This document shows, piece by piece, positions 1 to 9,852 of a stretch of DNA of 32,313 nt (positions are counted from its first letter, which is position 1; each line of letters starts with the position of its first letter). A program made the translations under genes and the position numbers. The stretch covers positions 9,892 to 42,204 of the forward strand of contig JAAAUF010000288.1 of the NCBI GenBank assembly GCA_015499985.1, given 5' to 3'. This stretch comes from Haplosporangium gracile (Eukaryota > Mortierellomycota > Mortierellomycetes > Mortierellales > Mortierellaceae). Below the pieces are notes generated by a model. That model made no database searches. It had not been told where the DNA came from and saw only the letters and a program-made list of their open reading frames with translations.

Positions 1-264
1 AAAATACGATAAAGACAAAGACAGTGGCAAAAGGCACAAGAGAAAAGAGGCTCGATCTGGACAAAGGACACAAAGAATGATTAAATTGCGCCAATCAGCA
101 CTGCAGTCACACCCTTCTTTACAGTCCTATCTTAGACATGACATCCACCCCTGACTAACACTCGCCCTATCGTATCGCATCCACAAGGAGGAGGCCTCGG
201 GTCTTTGTTCTCTCTTTAGCTCCTTAGGTGGCCGGATTGAACTTGCCCTGTCAGGATAACCAAG

Positions 265-266
<2 letters not shown>

Positions 267-302
<36 letters not shown>
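267..302. repeat. (TC)18 dinucleotide microsatellite
   Basis: Eighteen uninterrupted TC units, followed by imperfect C/T sequence to about 330. Confidence 0.95.
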
Positions 303-308
<6 letters not shown>

Positions 309-425
309 TGTCTCTTTCTCTTCTCTTCTTATCTTGGATCCACAATAACAATGGTTCAAACGAGGAATGTGTTGCTCCTTTGTTTTATTGTTTTTACTGC
401 TCCACTTTTGTGTCTCGTTCCGTTG

Positions 426-453
<28 letters not shown>
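426..453. repeat. (TTTC)n tetranucleotide microsatellite
   Basis: Between six and seven consecutive TTTC units. Confidence 0.9.
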
Positions 454-457
<4 letters not shown>

Positions 458-718
458 CCGCTTCATCTCTATCAATCAACCCCTTCAAGTTCTTTGTCTT
501 TGCTCCTTTATGTCTTTGCGTTCAATTGGCTACTCAAACACAAAGAGTGTTCATAGGCGGGAAAAGGGGAAAGAGTAATGCGCCAGTCGCGTCTTTTTCC
601 GACCCACAGAAAGAAAAATCACTCTCTTTCCGAAGTTAACCCTTTTACTTTTTTTCATTCCGCTCTCTTTTCTTCTCACTTGCTCCACGAAGAGCTAGAC
701 GCACACGACACAAAGACC

Positions 719-754
719 TTTTTTTTTTTTCTTTCTTTCTTTCTTTCTTTCTTT
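719..754. repeat. Poly-T tract followed by (CTTT)6
   Basis: A run of twelve T followed by six CTTT units. It is the same unit, in another phase, as the repeat at 426-453. Confidence 0.9.
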
Positions 755-1360
755 GACCCCATGTTCTTTCTCTTTGACCCCAGTCATTGACCCACATTCC
801 TCACTAACATTCTCCCCTTCTTTACCCGACGACTTGCTGCGATCCATTAACTAGAAAATGGATACGCTTTCCTCCTGAACACGCCTTCTCTTTTTGTCTC
901 CTGACAAAAACCTAATGGACACTACAGACCAGCCAAATAAAACTCAAAAAAAAGAATGGGGCAAAACCAGGCCATTGTACATGCGATCATTCCATGTACC
1001 CACATGTGACTCATAGCTCCTTGTCAATCGCCACTAACTCCTGCCTTCTTTTTCGCCACCAAAAACTGGGCAAGTCGATTTTTTTTAACTTTTGACATAA
1101 CATGAAATATAACCATAAAAAAACAGTATTGGGTTTTGAATGGTACAATAAAAAAAAAGAGACAAGATATGCTTGTGGAAGGAATTGCCTGACGCAGGGT
1201 AAAGAGAGCTAAGTAGCTTCGTAGGTGTTATTGGATCCCATGATAACATATCATGGTGGACAGCAACAAAAGAAAAATAGTATTGAGTTGGGTAATGAAT
1301 GATATAAGGTCAAGCATAAAATGCTTGAGGGAGTATTATTTTTGAAAGTAGTCTAAAGAA

Positions 1361-2653
1361 CTAAATGGCTCGGTAGATGCTCTGGGATCCAATGACAACA
1401 TAGGTGTCGGCGATAAAGGCGACAACAGAATCCGAGATGCTCTTGTCGTGCTGCTGGCCTACCATTACAGGCTTGCCTGTTCTTAAACTCTCCTGGAGGG
1501 CAACCCGGGTATGGGCAGGAGGAAGGTGCGTGTTGCCCGAGATCGAGATCGCAGCATAGACCTTGCCGCCAATAACAGCCTCGAGCGACGAGGCCCTCCT
1601 AACTGAAACCCTGGCGACACGGATAAAAGACGACGCGACCAAGCTGCTGCATTCATCCCGCTGTGCATCCGACACATATCGAGCATTCGCCGACCCTGCG
1701 TTGCTGATTGGGTTGCCCGTATTAACAAAGTCGTCGGTCCAGGTCTGGATCAGGTTGAGGGTGCATCGACTGGCCGCCGTGTTTGCTGTAGCAATACTGA
1801 GTTTCTTGTGGACTTCAAAGTGGTCCCCTTCTTGATTAACCAGTTCGATTCTCTCGTAATCTGATGCCAGGCGGTAGCGGGATCGGTACTGGAGATTGTA
1901 GGCCCACTGCCATCCATGCTTATCGCCCTGGTAGTAAGGGTATATCAGCATCCGGTGGGGGTTGAATGCCTGCCACATCACCGCCGACTCGTGCAACGGA
2001 TTGACCGTAGCGTCATAGCTGCCCTTCATCCCCGACTCGTAGAACGAGAAATCGTGGGAGAACTCATCAATAGAGCAAGTAGTCTTATCCGAGAACAACA
2101 TACTGCGGTGGGGTCCGGAAGCGACTCCGACACAGATCGGGTACTTGGCGTGATGTATATCCTTCTTGGTGTGGGCGGTGAAGATGAACAATGTCGACCA
2201 GCCGCTGACATCGCACGTCATCTTGTTCCTGAAGATTCGGATACGGGTTGGTGGAGGATCATAGCCAATGCCGACACAGAAGGGGATTATGTCGGTCGAA
2301 GTGGCGGCTCTGCTGGAGACGGCGTTGGTTCGAGGAGCGGTCTTGTTCCCGTAAACGGCTTCGTAATACCTGGCGACGTGCATTGCGGCATCCTTGTAGT
2401 TGTAGTCGACAATGGCGTTACGGAGCGCAGTGTCATCGGTGATGGTGAAAGGTTGATGCTTCCCGGTGGTAGGATAGGTTCCGTTCTTTGAGGAGCTGTT
2501 TGAAGATGGGAGCGATGTGGATGTGGGTGAGGGTGTAAAGGTAGTGGATGCGGCTGGAGGTGATTTGAAGGTGGATTCGATCGCAGGTGCAGCTTGAACA
2601 GCGATGGCCAAGGCGGCGGCAATGACGAGCGAGATGACAGTTGGCACTTTCAT
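1361..2653 (-). CDS. Secreted protein of unknown function with repeated CVG...C motif
   Basis: Single-exon frame of 430 residues, with start ATG at 2653-2651 and stop TAG at 1363-1361. Residues 1-21 look like a signal peptide (hydrophobic core, then Ala-Ala-Pro), so the product should enter the secretory pathway. Residues 27-60 are a Ser/Thr/Pro-rich linker and a likely O-glycosylation zone. NKT at 103-105 is an N-glycosylation sequon. Two similar segments follow: 124-158 (begins PFCVG, second Cys 147) and 172-205 (begins PICVG, second Cys 193). A third Cys-less look-alike is at 229-256 (NPHRMLIYPYY then GWQW). C297 and C335 complete six cysteines. The C-terminal 90 residues are mixed polar/hydrophobic with no transmembrane segment or GPI signal. 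I recognise no enzyme motif, and function is unknown. A long opposite-strand frame at 1916-2491 is its shadow. Confidence 0.85.
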   Translation of the reverse strand: MKVPTVISLVIAAALAIAVQAAPAIESTFKSPPAASTTFTPSPTSTSLPSSNSSSKNGTYPTTGKHQPFTITDDTALRNAIVDYNYKDAAMHVARYYEAVYGNKTAPRTNAVSSRAATSTDIIPFCVGIGYDPPPTRIRIFRNKMTCDVSGWSTLFIFTAHTKKDIHHAKYPICVGVASGPHRSMLFSDKTTCSIDEFSHDFSFYESGMKGSYDATVNPLHESAVMWQAFNPHRMLIYPYYQGDKHGWQWAYNLQYRSRYRLASDYERIELVNQEGDHFEVHKKLSIATANTAASRCTLNLIQTWTDDFVNTGNPISNAGSANARYVSDAQRDECSSLVASSFIRVARVSVRRASSLEAVIGGKVYAAISISGNTHLPPAHTRVALQESLRTGKPVMVGQQHDKSISDSVVAFIADTYVVIGSQSIYRAI

Positions 2654-5351
2654 GACGGTATGTATGTAAGTATATACAAGGGTTAGAGAACGGAGGAAAG
2701 TCTCAGTCTACTGGAGGAATGTATGCGCGAGGGAGACGGAGGCAGGAGTAAAGGATAAGGGTGGTAAATGAAGGAGGGAGGGGAGTTGAGAGAATGTCGA
2801 CTAAAGAAACTGACGAGAATGAGCGACGACGAGGTTTTTATGGACGCTTTTTCTTTTTTCTCTTTGCGGCTCTGGATACCTTTGAAAAAGTACGCAACCC
2901 GAGGAAGAAGAGCGAGGCAAGGACCCAATCCAAGGAGAAATAAAAAGAGCACTTCTTCCCTTTTTGCTTTACTTCTCTGTGTAGATCAGCAGCTGTGGAC
3001 ATCCGAGTTGGCTAATTCTCTCTCTTCACATTGGGTGGTCATAATAGATGAACACAAACCCAAGGAAAAGAAAGAAAAGTGAGAGCACGTTAGATTGTAT
3101 GTTATTGTCCCTTTGTCATCTTGATTGCAACAATCAGATAGATGAGTTCTCCAAGAAAAAGTGATATGAATGAAGCATTTCGTTGGTAAGTAAAATAGTG
3201 CTGCAGTACGTCTCGCCTGCCCCGTCTGTCCTTTGCCGGTGCCATTTCAACATGAGGTCCCAGTCCCCAGGCACGAATAACATTAGTGAAATAGAAAAAG
3301 TGCTCTCAAGGGATAAAACAGGGTAAGTTGCCCTTCTTGAGAGCACACAAACACACAAACACACACAGATAACTGACCAACTTTAATCCCTCTTGTCTAA
3401 TCCAATACTAGCACTCTCTTAGAAGAAGGAATAGGAGACTACAGCCGGGGAAAGTGAAAAGGGTACCGTGCTCCCAATGGTCTATCCTTAGATCACACAT
3501 GTCGAGATATTTTTATTGGCGTTCATGATGGGAACTGTGATCGACAGCCTGCTAGTGGTCTGTTTCTTGATTACTCGATGCCAAGAAGGCATGTTTTTTT
3601 TCATTGAACCGCTGGAAGAAAGTAAACAAAAAGAGTTTGTTCCTTCTCAGCCGTTCTGCTTGTTTGTGAGACGGTTGCATAAACATGTCGGGGCATGTTG
3701 ATCTTCTACACATCTTGATTCGTATCCAAAACAAGAAGAAATGTATGTGCTAGAGGCCAACAACAAGAAGGATGCGGCGTAGAGAGTTGTGAATGAAATG
3801 GGTGGACATGTTTGATCCTCCGCTCGTTGCATGAATAAACAATTTCTTTGTGAGAGCAAATCGACAAAAAGTCGGGGAAGCTAGGAAGTTATGATTTGTG
3901 TACCCTTCAAACAACAAGAGAAGAGACAGAGAGCGCCATTGCTTTTGCATTTTGCCATGGCTCTGTTTGGCAAAGCGAACCCCCATAGGCGTGCGTTGAA
4001 AAATAAACGGGCGTTGGATCAACTTAACACCCGACATGCCCCATGAAAAAAATGGAAACTTATGGGAACACAAAAAAATGCTGGGTCATCATGTCGCTCT
4101 TCGAGTTCACAAGGAATGTTACATGGTTCACGCAATGACACAAAAAGCTACCTTCTTGTCACAATGGAGAAGGAAACCGGTGATGGAGGTGGTGATGTAT
4201 AAGAAAGTGCAAGTGGATGGAGACGGCTATGGAACGTCAGGAATGTGAAGAACACGGACCATGATCTGAGAAACAAATTAGCAATGGGCGACTCACATTC
4301 CATTCAGGAACGCCTTTTTCACACAAAGAAATAAAGTGGATTCGACACGAAATAGACTAGAACCATGTTGCATTAGATCTCCCTTTGCGTTTATTAATAA
4401 GAAGAAGGTGTCCAAGTGATCTTTGCCAAAAGAAGGTAAAAGATGTCAGATCTTCCCATCCCTTGAATCCACGCCATCGTGCTCACCTTCGTAACCATAC
4501 CGCTTCTCTGCTAAATAATAAGAACTGCCCGGTGAACACTGAACATTAACATTGGTAAGGGTAGCATCAATGTCGTATCGACTCTAGTGAGGATCCCATC
4601 CTTTGTTTTCGTATCCAAATCAAGTTGTGGTGAGACCCAAATCAATAACAGTACCTCGGTGACAGCTATTAAATATGCCACTGAACGTAAACCAGTGGGG
4701 AGGAGACAAAGGTAAAACCTGCGCCAGTGGAATCGAAATATAGTAAAAAAGAAAGAGAGCAATTGTGGCACTAGATATCTGAATACATGTACTGCACATC
4801 TACCCATGGCATGGTCATTGGTGAGTCTCGACTCGATGTTTTTCTTGCAACACGCCTCCCTTCACCGGGCAATTCGTACTCAATGCAAGATGCATAAAAC
4901 TATGCATCGGTATGTCATGGGTATGCAGACAGTAAAAAGTACCGAGATGGTGCTGTGATGGTGATATCTGACTCAAACGAGACCTACGTGATGGAGGTGG
5001 AGTCGCGCTTTTGGGATGACTGTCCGACCATGGACATCTTATTTCTGTCCTTTGCCCTCCATCCCCTAGACTTTTTGCTCTTTTGCTCTCAGTTATTTTT
5101 TTTCTTTCGCAAAAAAGGGAGGCAGGTTGACCAAGGGGAAGGCGAGAAAGGGAGGGTGGTGCATCATCTTAGGGACACACTTCATCCCTGGGCAATGCGG
5201 ACAATTGGTGTAGCAAAGAGATGGGCAGGGCAGGCATGAAATCAGTTCGAAACATACTACCTTCAACCACAGCAGTAAGCATGCTCTGATGAGAGTCAGT
5301 TACCATTGGCACCTCTCACGACAATCGTAAGTACGCGGATCATTTTCAGCT

Positions 5352-5359
5352 TATATAAA
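5352..5359 (+). promoter_or_regulatory. TATA-like box for the small secreted protein gene
   Basis: TATATAAA followed by a T/C-rich stretch, about 280 nt upstream of the ATG at 5635. The distance is long for a direct promoter but fits if the 5' UTR contains the candidate intron at 5509-5627. Inference from sequence only. Confidence 0.4.
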
Positions 5360-5508
5360 AAACACTCATTATTTCTCCAACTTTTTTCTTTGTCCTATCC
5401 TATTTCTGTTTTATATTCCTTTTCTCCACTTGACTCAACAGCAACCTTAGCGGTCCCATCGCTCTTGCCTCTTCAATTCGACCGCAACACCTATACCAAG
5501 CAACAAAT

Positions 5509-5627
5509 GTAAATGGGTTGAAATACACGAGCACGTTGAAGAACTTAACCAGGTATTAACATTGATTCCATATATCCAAGAACTATCCTTCTCTTCTTTT
5601 TTTTTGTAACACTCCTGTAACGTCTAG
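5509..5627 (+). other. Candidate 5' UTR intron
   Basis: A donor GTAAAT at 5509 and an acceptor TCTAG ending at 5627 bracket 119 nt, close to the 100-125 nt introns of the cullin gene. The acceptor has a T-tract (5586-5605) and TGTAAC branch-like sequences upstream. Removing it would delete the out-of-place ATG at 5507, leaving the ATG at 5635 as first start. Not proven. Confidence 0.35.
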
Positions 5628-5634
5628 CCAAGAG

Positions 5635-6000
5635 ATGATGCCCTACAAATCCACCATCATTACTTCCATCCTGCTCGCACTCGTCTGCCTGATACAAGGA
5701 GTCTTTGCAAACGGGTATGAAGCACTCTGCATAGCCGCCCTCAAATCTAGAGGTTTTAACAACGACAGCACGACGAAATGCTGTGAGGAAGTTCAAGCAG
5801 ACTTGAACGACACTGAGCCATTGTACATAACATGTGCCAATATGTCGGACGGCCAACTCGATGCGTTTACAAAGTGTTGTCCTATCATTATCCACGTTGA
5901 TCCCAAGAAACACAACAAAGACTACAAGGGCAAGAACGTCAAGCGCAATATCAGCGAGCGCAACATGCGTAACAATAAGAAGCGTGATAACGATCAGTAG
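5635..6000 (+). CDS. Small secreted cysteine-rich protein with basic tail
   Basis: Frame of 121 residues starting at a double ATG (5635/5638) and ending TAG at 6000. Residues 1-25 form a strong signal peptide (hydrophobic run, then VFA before Asn26). The mature part has six cysteines in the order C32, C49-C50, C67, C81-C82 with gaps of 16, 16 and 13 residues, so three disulfides are plausible. There are NXS/T sequons at N43, N58, N69 and N105. The tail 91-121 is very basic (12 Lys/Arg of 31), with dibasic KR at 103-104 and KKR at 115-117 that a Kex2-like protease could cut. I recognise no family. The CC doublets recall hydrophobins, but those have eight cysteines (C-CC-C-C-CC-C) and no such tail. 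By size and composition it is an effector-like or antimicrobial-like candidate, which is inference only. Confidence 0.8.
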   Translation: MMPYKSTIITSILLALVCLIQGVFANGYEALCIAALKSRGFNNDSTTKCCEEVQADLNDTEPLYITCANMSDGQLDAFTKCCPIIIHVDPKKHNKDYKGKNVKRNISERNMRNNKKRDNDQ

Positions 6001-6082
6001 AGAATGTTTTTTTCCTTTGTTCATTTTTCACCGCATTTTCGCAATGACCAGTTAGCAATCAATTGTCTGTTGGTGCCACAGG

Positions 6083-6088
6083 AATAAA
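6083..6088 (+). terminator. Candidate polyadenylation signal
   Basis: AATAAA about 80 nt after the stop codon of the small secreted protein gene, followed by A/T-rich sequence. Position fits a fungal 3' end signal. Confidence 0.4.
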
Positions 6089-7012
6089 ACAAAAAGTATT
6101 TATTAACCGTGCGGCTCGTGTGATTGACAACCCTATGGTTCAATGCTCGATACTCCCACCTTCCTGTGATGACGTTCGTCCTTTGTTCTGTCAACCTCAC
6201 TCATTGCAATATCTGCTTTTTACTCTTCCCAATTGCGTGTTTTCTTCGATTGTTTAGCTGCGTGCTGTAAACACACAGTTCTGTGCCAGTGCGGTCTAAA
6301 AAAACCCCGCAATTTCAGAGGTTGGACGGCTTCAATTCTCTTGCTGTCACTATGACTGTGGTCTATATGGGGACATTTAAGGTAGGGACTTTACCAATCG
6401 CAACCAAAAATCGTCAAAAGAGTATAAGAGGGACCTGGATATAGGCATCAAGCAGTGGCCCGATGGGTCGTTTTGTTTACAATTGAGTGCGGCATAGTAT
6501 GGCAAATGGTTGATTTGAAGGAATATTATGACAAAGGGTAAGTAAGGAAAGAACAGGACCACTTATTTTTTTATCAGCTGGTTAGAGGCATCTCCTTTGC
6601 TTCTTCCACATATCCCCCGAAGTAACGCGAACTGCATTGCAACTTAGTGGGCCACTTTTACATTGACCGTGAGAGGAAGTAATGGCGCCACCAATTTTTT
6701 TCGCTAGGTAATCTGTTTGAACACTTTGATAAGAGTTGGAATCATTGAAATTTGTAGTATGTACGACTCTCATGTTCATTGTACGTCACATTTGGTAGCA
6801 GGGGAGGGAGAACGAGTTAGAAAAGAGCGATCTCATCCTCCCTCGCGGACACGACGACGACCAGACGACGAAGACCTCTTTGCCTCTCACTCTTTATTCA
6901 CCACCCACCTACCTACCACCATCGACCACACCCCAACCACAGACTGACAGACGACAAGCAAGACAGGACATTTCAACCCCACAAAACAAACCACCGCAGC
7001 CGGTACGGAATT

Positions 7013-7078
7013 ATGAACTACAACATGACACTTGTCGACGGAGTAGGGGATGCAAGGACTCACTCAGCGCGTAGATGA
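7013..7078 (+). other. Upstream short frame or alternative first exon of NOT2
   Basis: A 21-codon ATG frame begins MNYNMTLVDG and ends at TGA 7076-7078, upstream of the NOT2 start. Two readings are possible. It may be a regulatory uORF. Alternatively, an intron from GTAGAT at 7071 to the AATAG acceptor ending at 7185 (115 nt) would join its first 19 codons in frame to the NOT2 ATG at 7188, extending that protein by 20 residues. The acceptor is preceded by a good T-rich tract; the donor is weak. Confidence 0.35.
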
Positions 7079-7187
7079 ACAAGAAAAGGAAGAAAAGGGG
7101 AGATACACACACATACACATCTTGCCTTCACTCTCATTTCTCACGCTCACAAAACTCCATACACTTTTCTTTTATTAAACAATAGCC

Positions 7188-9852
7188 ATGCAAACATCAC
7201 AGCAGCAGCAACAACAGCAACAATATCAACAACATATGCAGCAGCAGCAGCAACAACAGCAGCAAAGGGCGTCAGCAATGCAAGCAGCAGGACGTATGCC
7301 CAACGGAAGGCATGGCTCATTCGAAATGGGTAAAGAACAATGAATGACTCCTGGGGGAACATGCATTCACTTATGCACATAAACACTTTGATGCTTCCTT
7401 ATTCGACAAACTCATAAAGTAGCAGGAAAAGAAAGAGCGGGAAGAGGGAATTGACAGCGACATAAAAGGGAAAATGACAAGGACGAACAGAGTAGAAGAG
7501 ACGCGTATGGTGACTGCACAGTCAACTGACACTTTTATTCTATCTCCCTCCGCACCCCGATCTCTTTCTCTCATTCTCTCTGCTTGCCTCTTTATAGGCC
7601 AGCCATCTCAAGGCTGGGGATATGGATCAGGACCAATGCCAGGAATGAACCAAGCAAGGCCTCCAATGTCCGGATTTCCATCTATGATGCAATCGTCGAT
7701 GTTGCAACAGCAGCAACACCAACAACAGCAGCAACAGTCTCAGTCATCACAGCAGCAGCAGCTGCACCCACACCCTTCTCACCAGCAAGAGATTCTCGAC
7801 ATGTCCGACTTTCCTGCCCTCGGGAGCGTCAACAATGCATCGTCCAACCCTGGACTGTCATCAGCAAGCTATGCTAGCACAGCAGGAACTCTTGCCAACT
7901 CTAATGTATCAGCGTCGGCAAATGGGCTCTCGCAGGAATTCAGCATAGAGGACGATTTTCCAGCTTTACCTGGTGCAAGACCCAATTCTGCCAATTCGAG
8001 TCGGCACTTTGGTTCGATGCAGATGCACCAGCAGCAGCAGCAGCCATCATCCAGGAACCAGCAAGGGATGCAACACCATCCATCTCAGCAACAACAGGCC
8101 CAACACCTCCTTCAACAGTCTCAGCTGGACGGTATGGGAGCTTTCTCATCTATGATCAGCCCGACCTCAGGATCGCAGATGCAGCAGTCGATGCAATTAC
8201 AGCAACAAATGGCCAACGACTTGATGTTTCAACAACAGCAACAACAGCAGCAGCAACACCAATCTCTAGCGCAGCAACAACTCTTGCATCTCAATGGTAC
8301 ATGACCCCATGCCAATGCAGGTTTTTTAGAGCAGTTCTTTGTCCAGCAGGACCAATACCGTCATTCTTTTCAGGACTATCAATACCTAATCAACTGACCT
8401 CAATATGGGATCCTTCTCTCTGCTCTTGTAGGTTCGCACTCTCCTCTAAGCGGGCACCTTGCAATTTCGTCTGGCGAAATGGGAAAGGCGACCAAGGTAA
8501 CATCAATTTGATCCGGCAACGACATTGAATTTCGTGCTGAGCAGTTACAGTAATGTGATTTTGGTTATCGTGCTTTATCACTTTGACGAACTCTTTTACT
8601 CACATCTTTGTTCTCCATTGCGGTTTCATAGAGCTACGCAAACAAGGCTGGCAATGCATCAGGACTGTTTTCGGCACTGACAGGCAGTCCAGCACCAACA
8701 TCATCAACAACAGTCAATGTCCCCACATCAGCGGTTGGCTCCAGTACGGGATCACATTTGAACGCAACGCAACCCATAAGTGGGGTCAACATGTCAGCAG
8801 GCGCAGGGGCAGGGTTGGCTGCCTCCGAGTCCGGTGATCAAAACAGGACTGTACTTGACGACCATGATCGGTTTGGACTGTTTGGCATGCTGGGTGTGAT
8901 CCGTATGGCGGATCAAGATGCCACAACATTGACCCTCGGCCGCGACTTGACCACTCTCGGTCTCAGCCTAAACTCTGCCGAGTAAGTTTTTTCCAACATT
9001 GCTCCTAGAGTGTTGTGTTCCTTTTGCAGTTTCATCTTACATTGCTTTCAACGAATGATGGACTAAAACCAAGTCTTCATTGATGTGTAATGTTGATGTA
9101 GGCCATTGCACGGAACGTTTGCATCACCGTGGTTTGAAGGGCCTACCTCATCAGATGTAGAAGCAGAGTTCCATGTGCCAGCATGCTATAACGTTCAGCC
9201 TCCTCCTCCAGTACAGGCAAAACTTGGATCAGTGTTGGATGAGACGCTATTCTACATGTTTTATTCGATGCCAAGAGACGCACTCCAGGATGCAGCAGCA
9301 GTAGAGTTGTACAACCGGCATTGGCGGTATCACAAAGAGTTGCGTCTGTGGTTGATGAAGGATCAGTCATCAGAGCAGTCCAAGACGCCGACGTTCGAGA
9401 GGGGAAGTTACATCTTTTTCGATCCCAACAGCTGGGAGAAGGTCAAGAAGGACTTTATTGTCATGTACGATGCACTAGAGGAGCGCCGTCAGGTGTCTGG
9501 TATGGCGCCTAACGGAAACAATGCGGCGAATGTGCATGGAGCAGGAGGAGCAGCAGTAGGAGGAGGAGGTTCATTGTCGAATGCTGGCAATTTGGCTAAT
9601 GGTTTGGAGGGCGGTAATCACGCTGGGCTATTGAACAGTCTGAACATGACGGCGACCCCAGGACCCACCTCTGCTCAGACTCACTTGAAGCAAGGAGCCC
9701 ATGCGTTCCAGCAACAGCAGGCACAACAGCAGCAGGCACAGCAACAACGACAGCAACAACAGCAGCAGCAGGCACAACAAAAATCTCTTCAGATGATGAA
9801 CATGGTATCTGGAGGTCATGGACCATTTGCACCAATCAACAGCAGCAAATAA
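7188..9852 (+). CDS. NOT2: CCR4-NOT transcription complex subunit 2 (NOT2/CNOT2)
   Basis: Five exons joined by GT-AG sites: 7188-7329, 7598-8296, 8432-8496, 8632-8981 and 9102-9852. This gives 668 residues in continuous frame. NOT2 is a scaffold subunit of CCR4-NOT, which shortens mRNA poly(A) tails and represses transcription; with NOT1 and NOT3/5 it forms the NOT module. Exon 1 is almost pure polyglutamine. Two DFPAL motifs typical of the NOT2 N-terminal region are at residues 118-122 and 167-171. The conserved C-terminal NOT domain runs from about 378 (DRFGLFGMLG, then LGLSLNS, FASPW, ELYNRHWRYHKE, FERGSYIFFD, LEER) to about 550. Unusually, 118 further residues rich in Gly, Asn and Gln follow the NOT box, whereas human CNOT2 ends shortly after it. 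The start at 7188 is the simplest choice; an upstream ATG at 7013 is possible. Confidence 0.93.

Larger units (their letters stand above)
1..1360. other. Gene-free stretch with C/T microsatellites
   Basis: I see no credible gene here. The open frames are short and consist mainly of translated simple repeats (runs of Ser-Leu or Phe-Leu-Ser). The left part is strongly C/T-rich on the plus strand with three microsatellites listed separately. The right part (about 1080-1360) is A/T-rich and lies just downstream of the stop codon of the minus-strand secreted-protein gene, so it probably holds that gene's 3' untranslated region and terminator. No clear AATAAA is visible there on the minus strand. 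Confidence 0.6.
2654..5634. other. Intergenic region between two secreted-protein genes
   Basis: Plus-strand 2682-2800 is purine-rich, that is, pyrimidine-rich on the coding strand of the minus-strand secreted gene, and probably its promoter/5' UTR. From about 2950 to 5300 there are only short frames of atypical composition on both strands (the longest about 107 codons, 3750-4073 minus), none with a recognisable domain or convincing signal peptide. The right end (5350-5634) holds the TATA-like box and possible 5' UTR intron of the next gene. A lineage-specific small gene or ncRNA cannot be excluded. Confidence 0.5.
6001..7187. other. Intergenic region and NOT2 5' leader
   Basis: No gene of convincing composition. 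The left end contains the 3' UTR of the small secreted gene. From about 6790 to 7187 the sequence is C/A-rich and lies immediately before the NOT2 coding region, so it probably holds its promoter and 5' UTR, including a short upstream ATG frame at 7013. Confidence 0.5.

Noticed and set aside
1916..2491. 191-codon plus-strand frame
   Set aside because: It lies wholly opposite the secreted-protein gene, which has a signal peptide and a patterned sequence; the plus frame has no domain and is a shadow.
5635..6000. Hydrophobin identity for the small cysteine-rich protein
   Set aside because: Hydrophobins have eight cysteines in C-CC-C-C-CC-C order and a hydrophobic body; this protein has six in the mature part and a basic tail.
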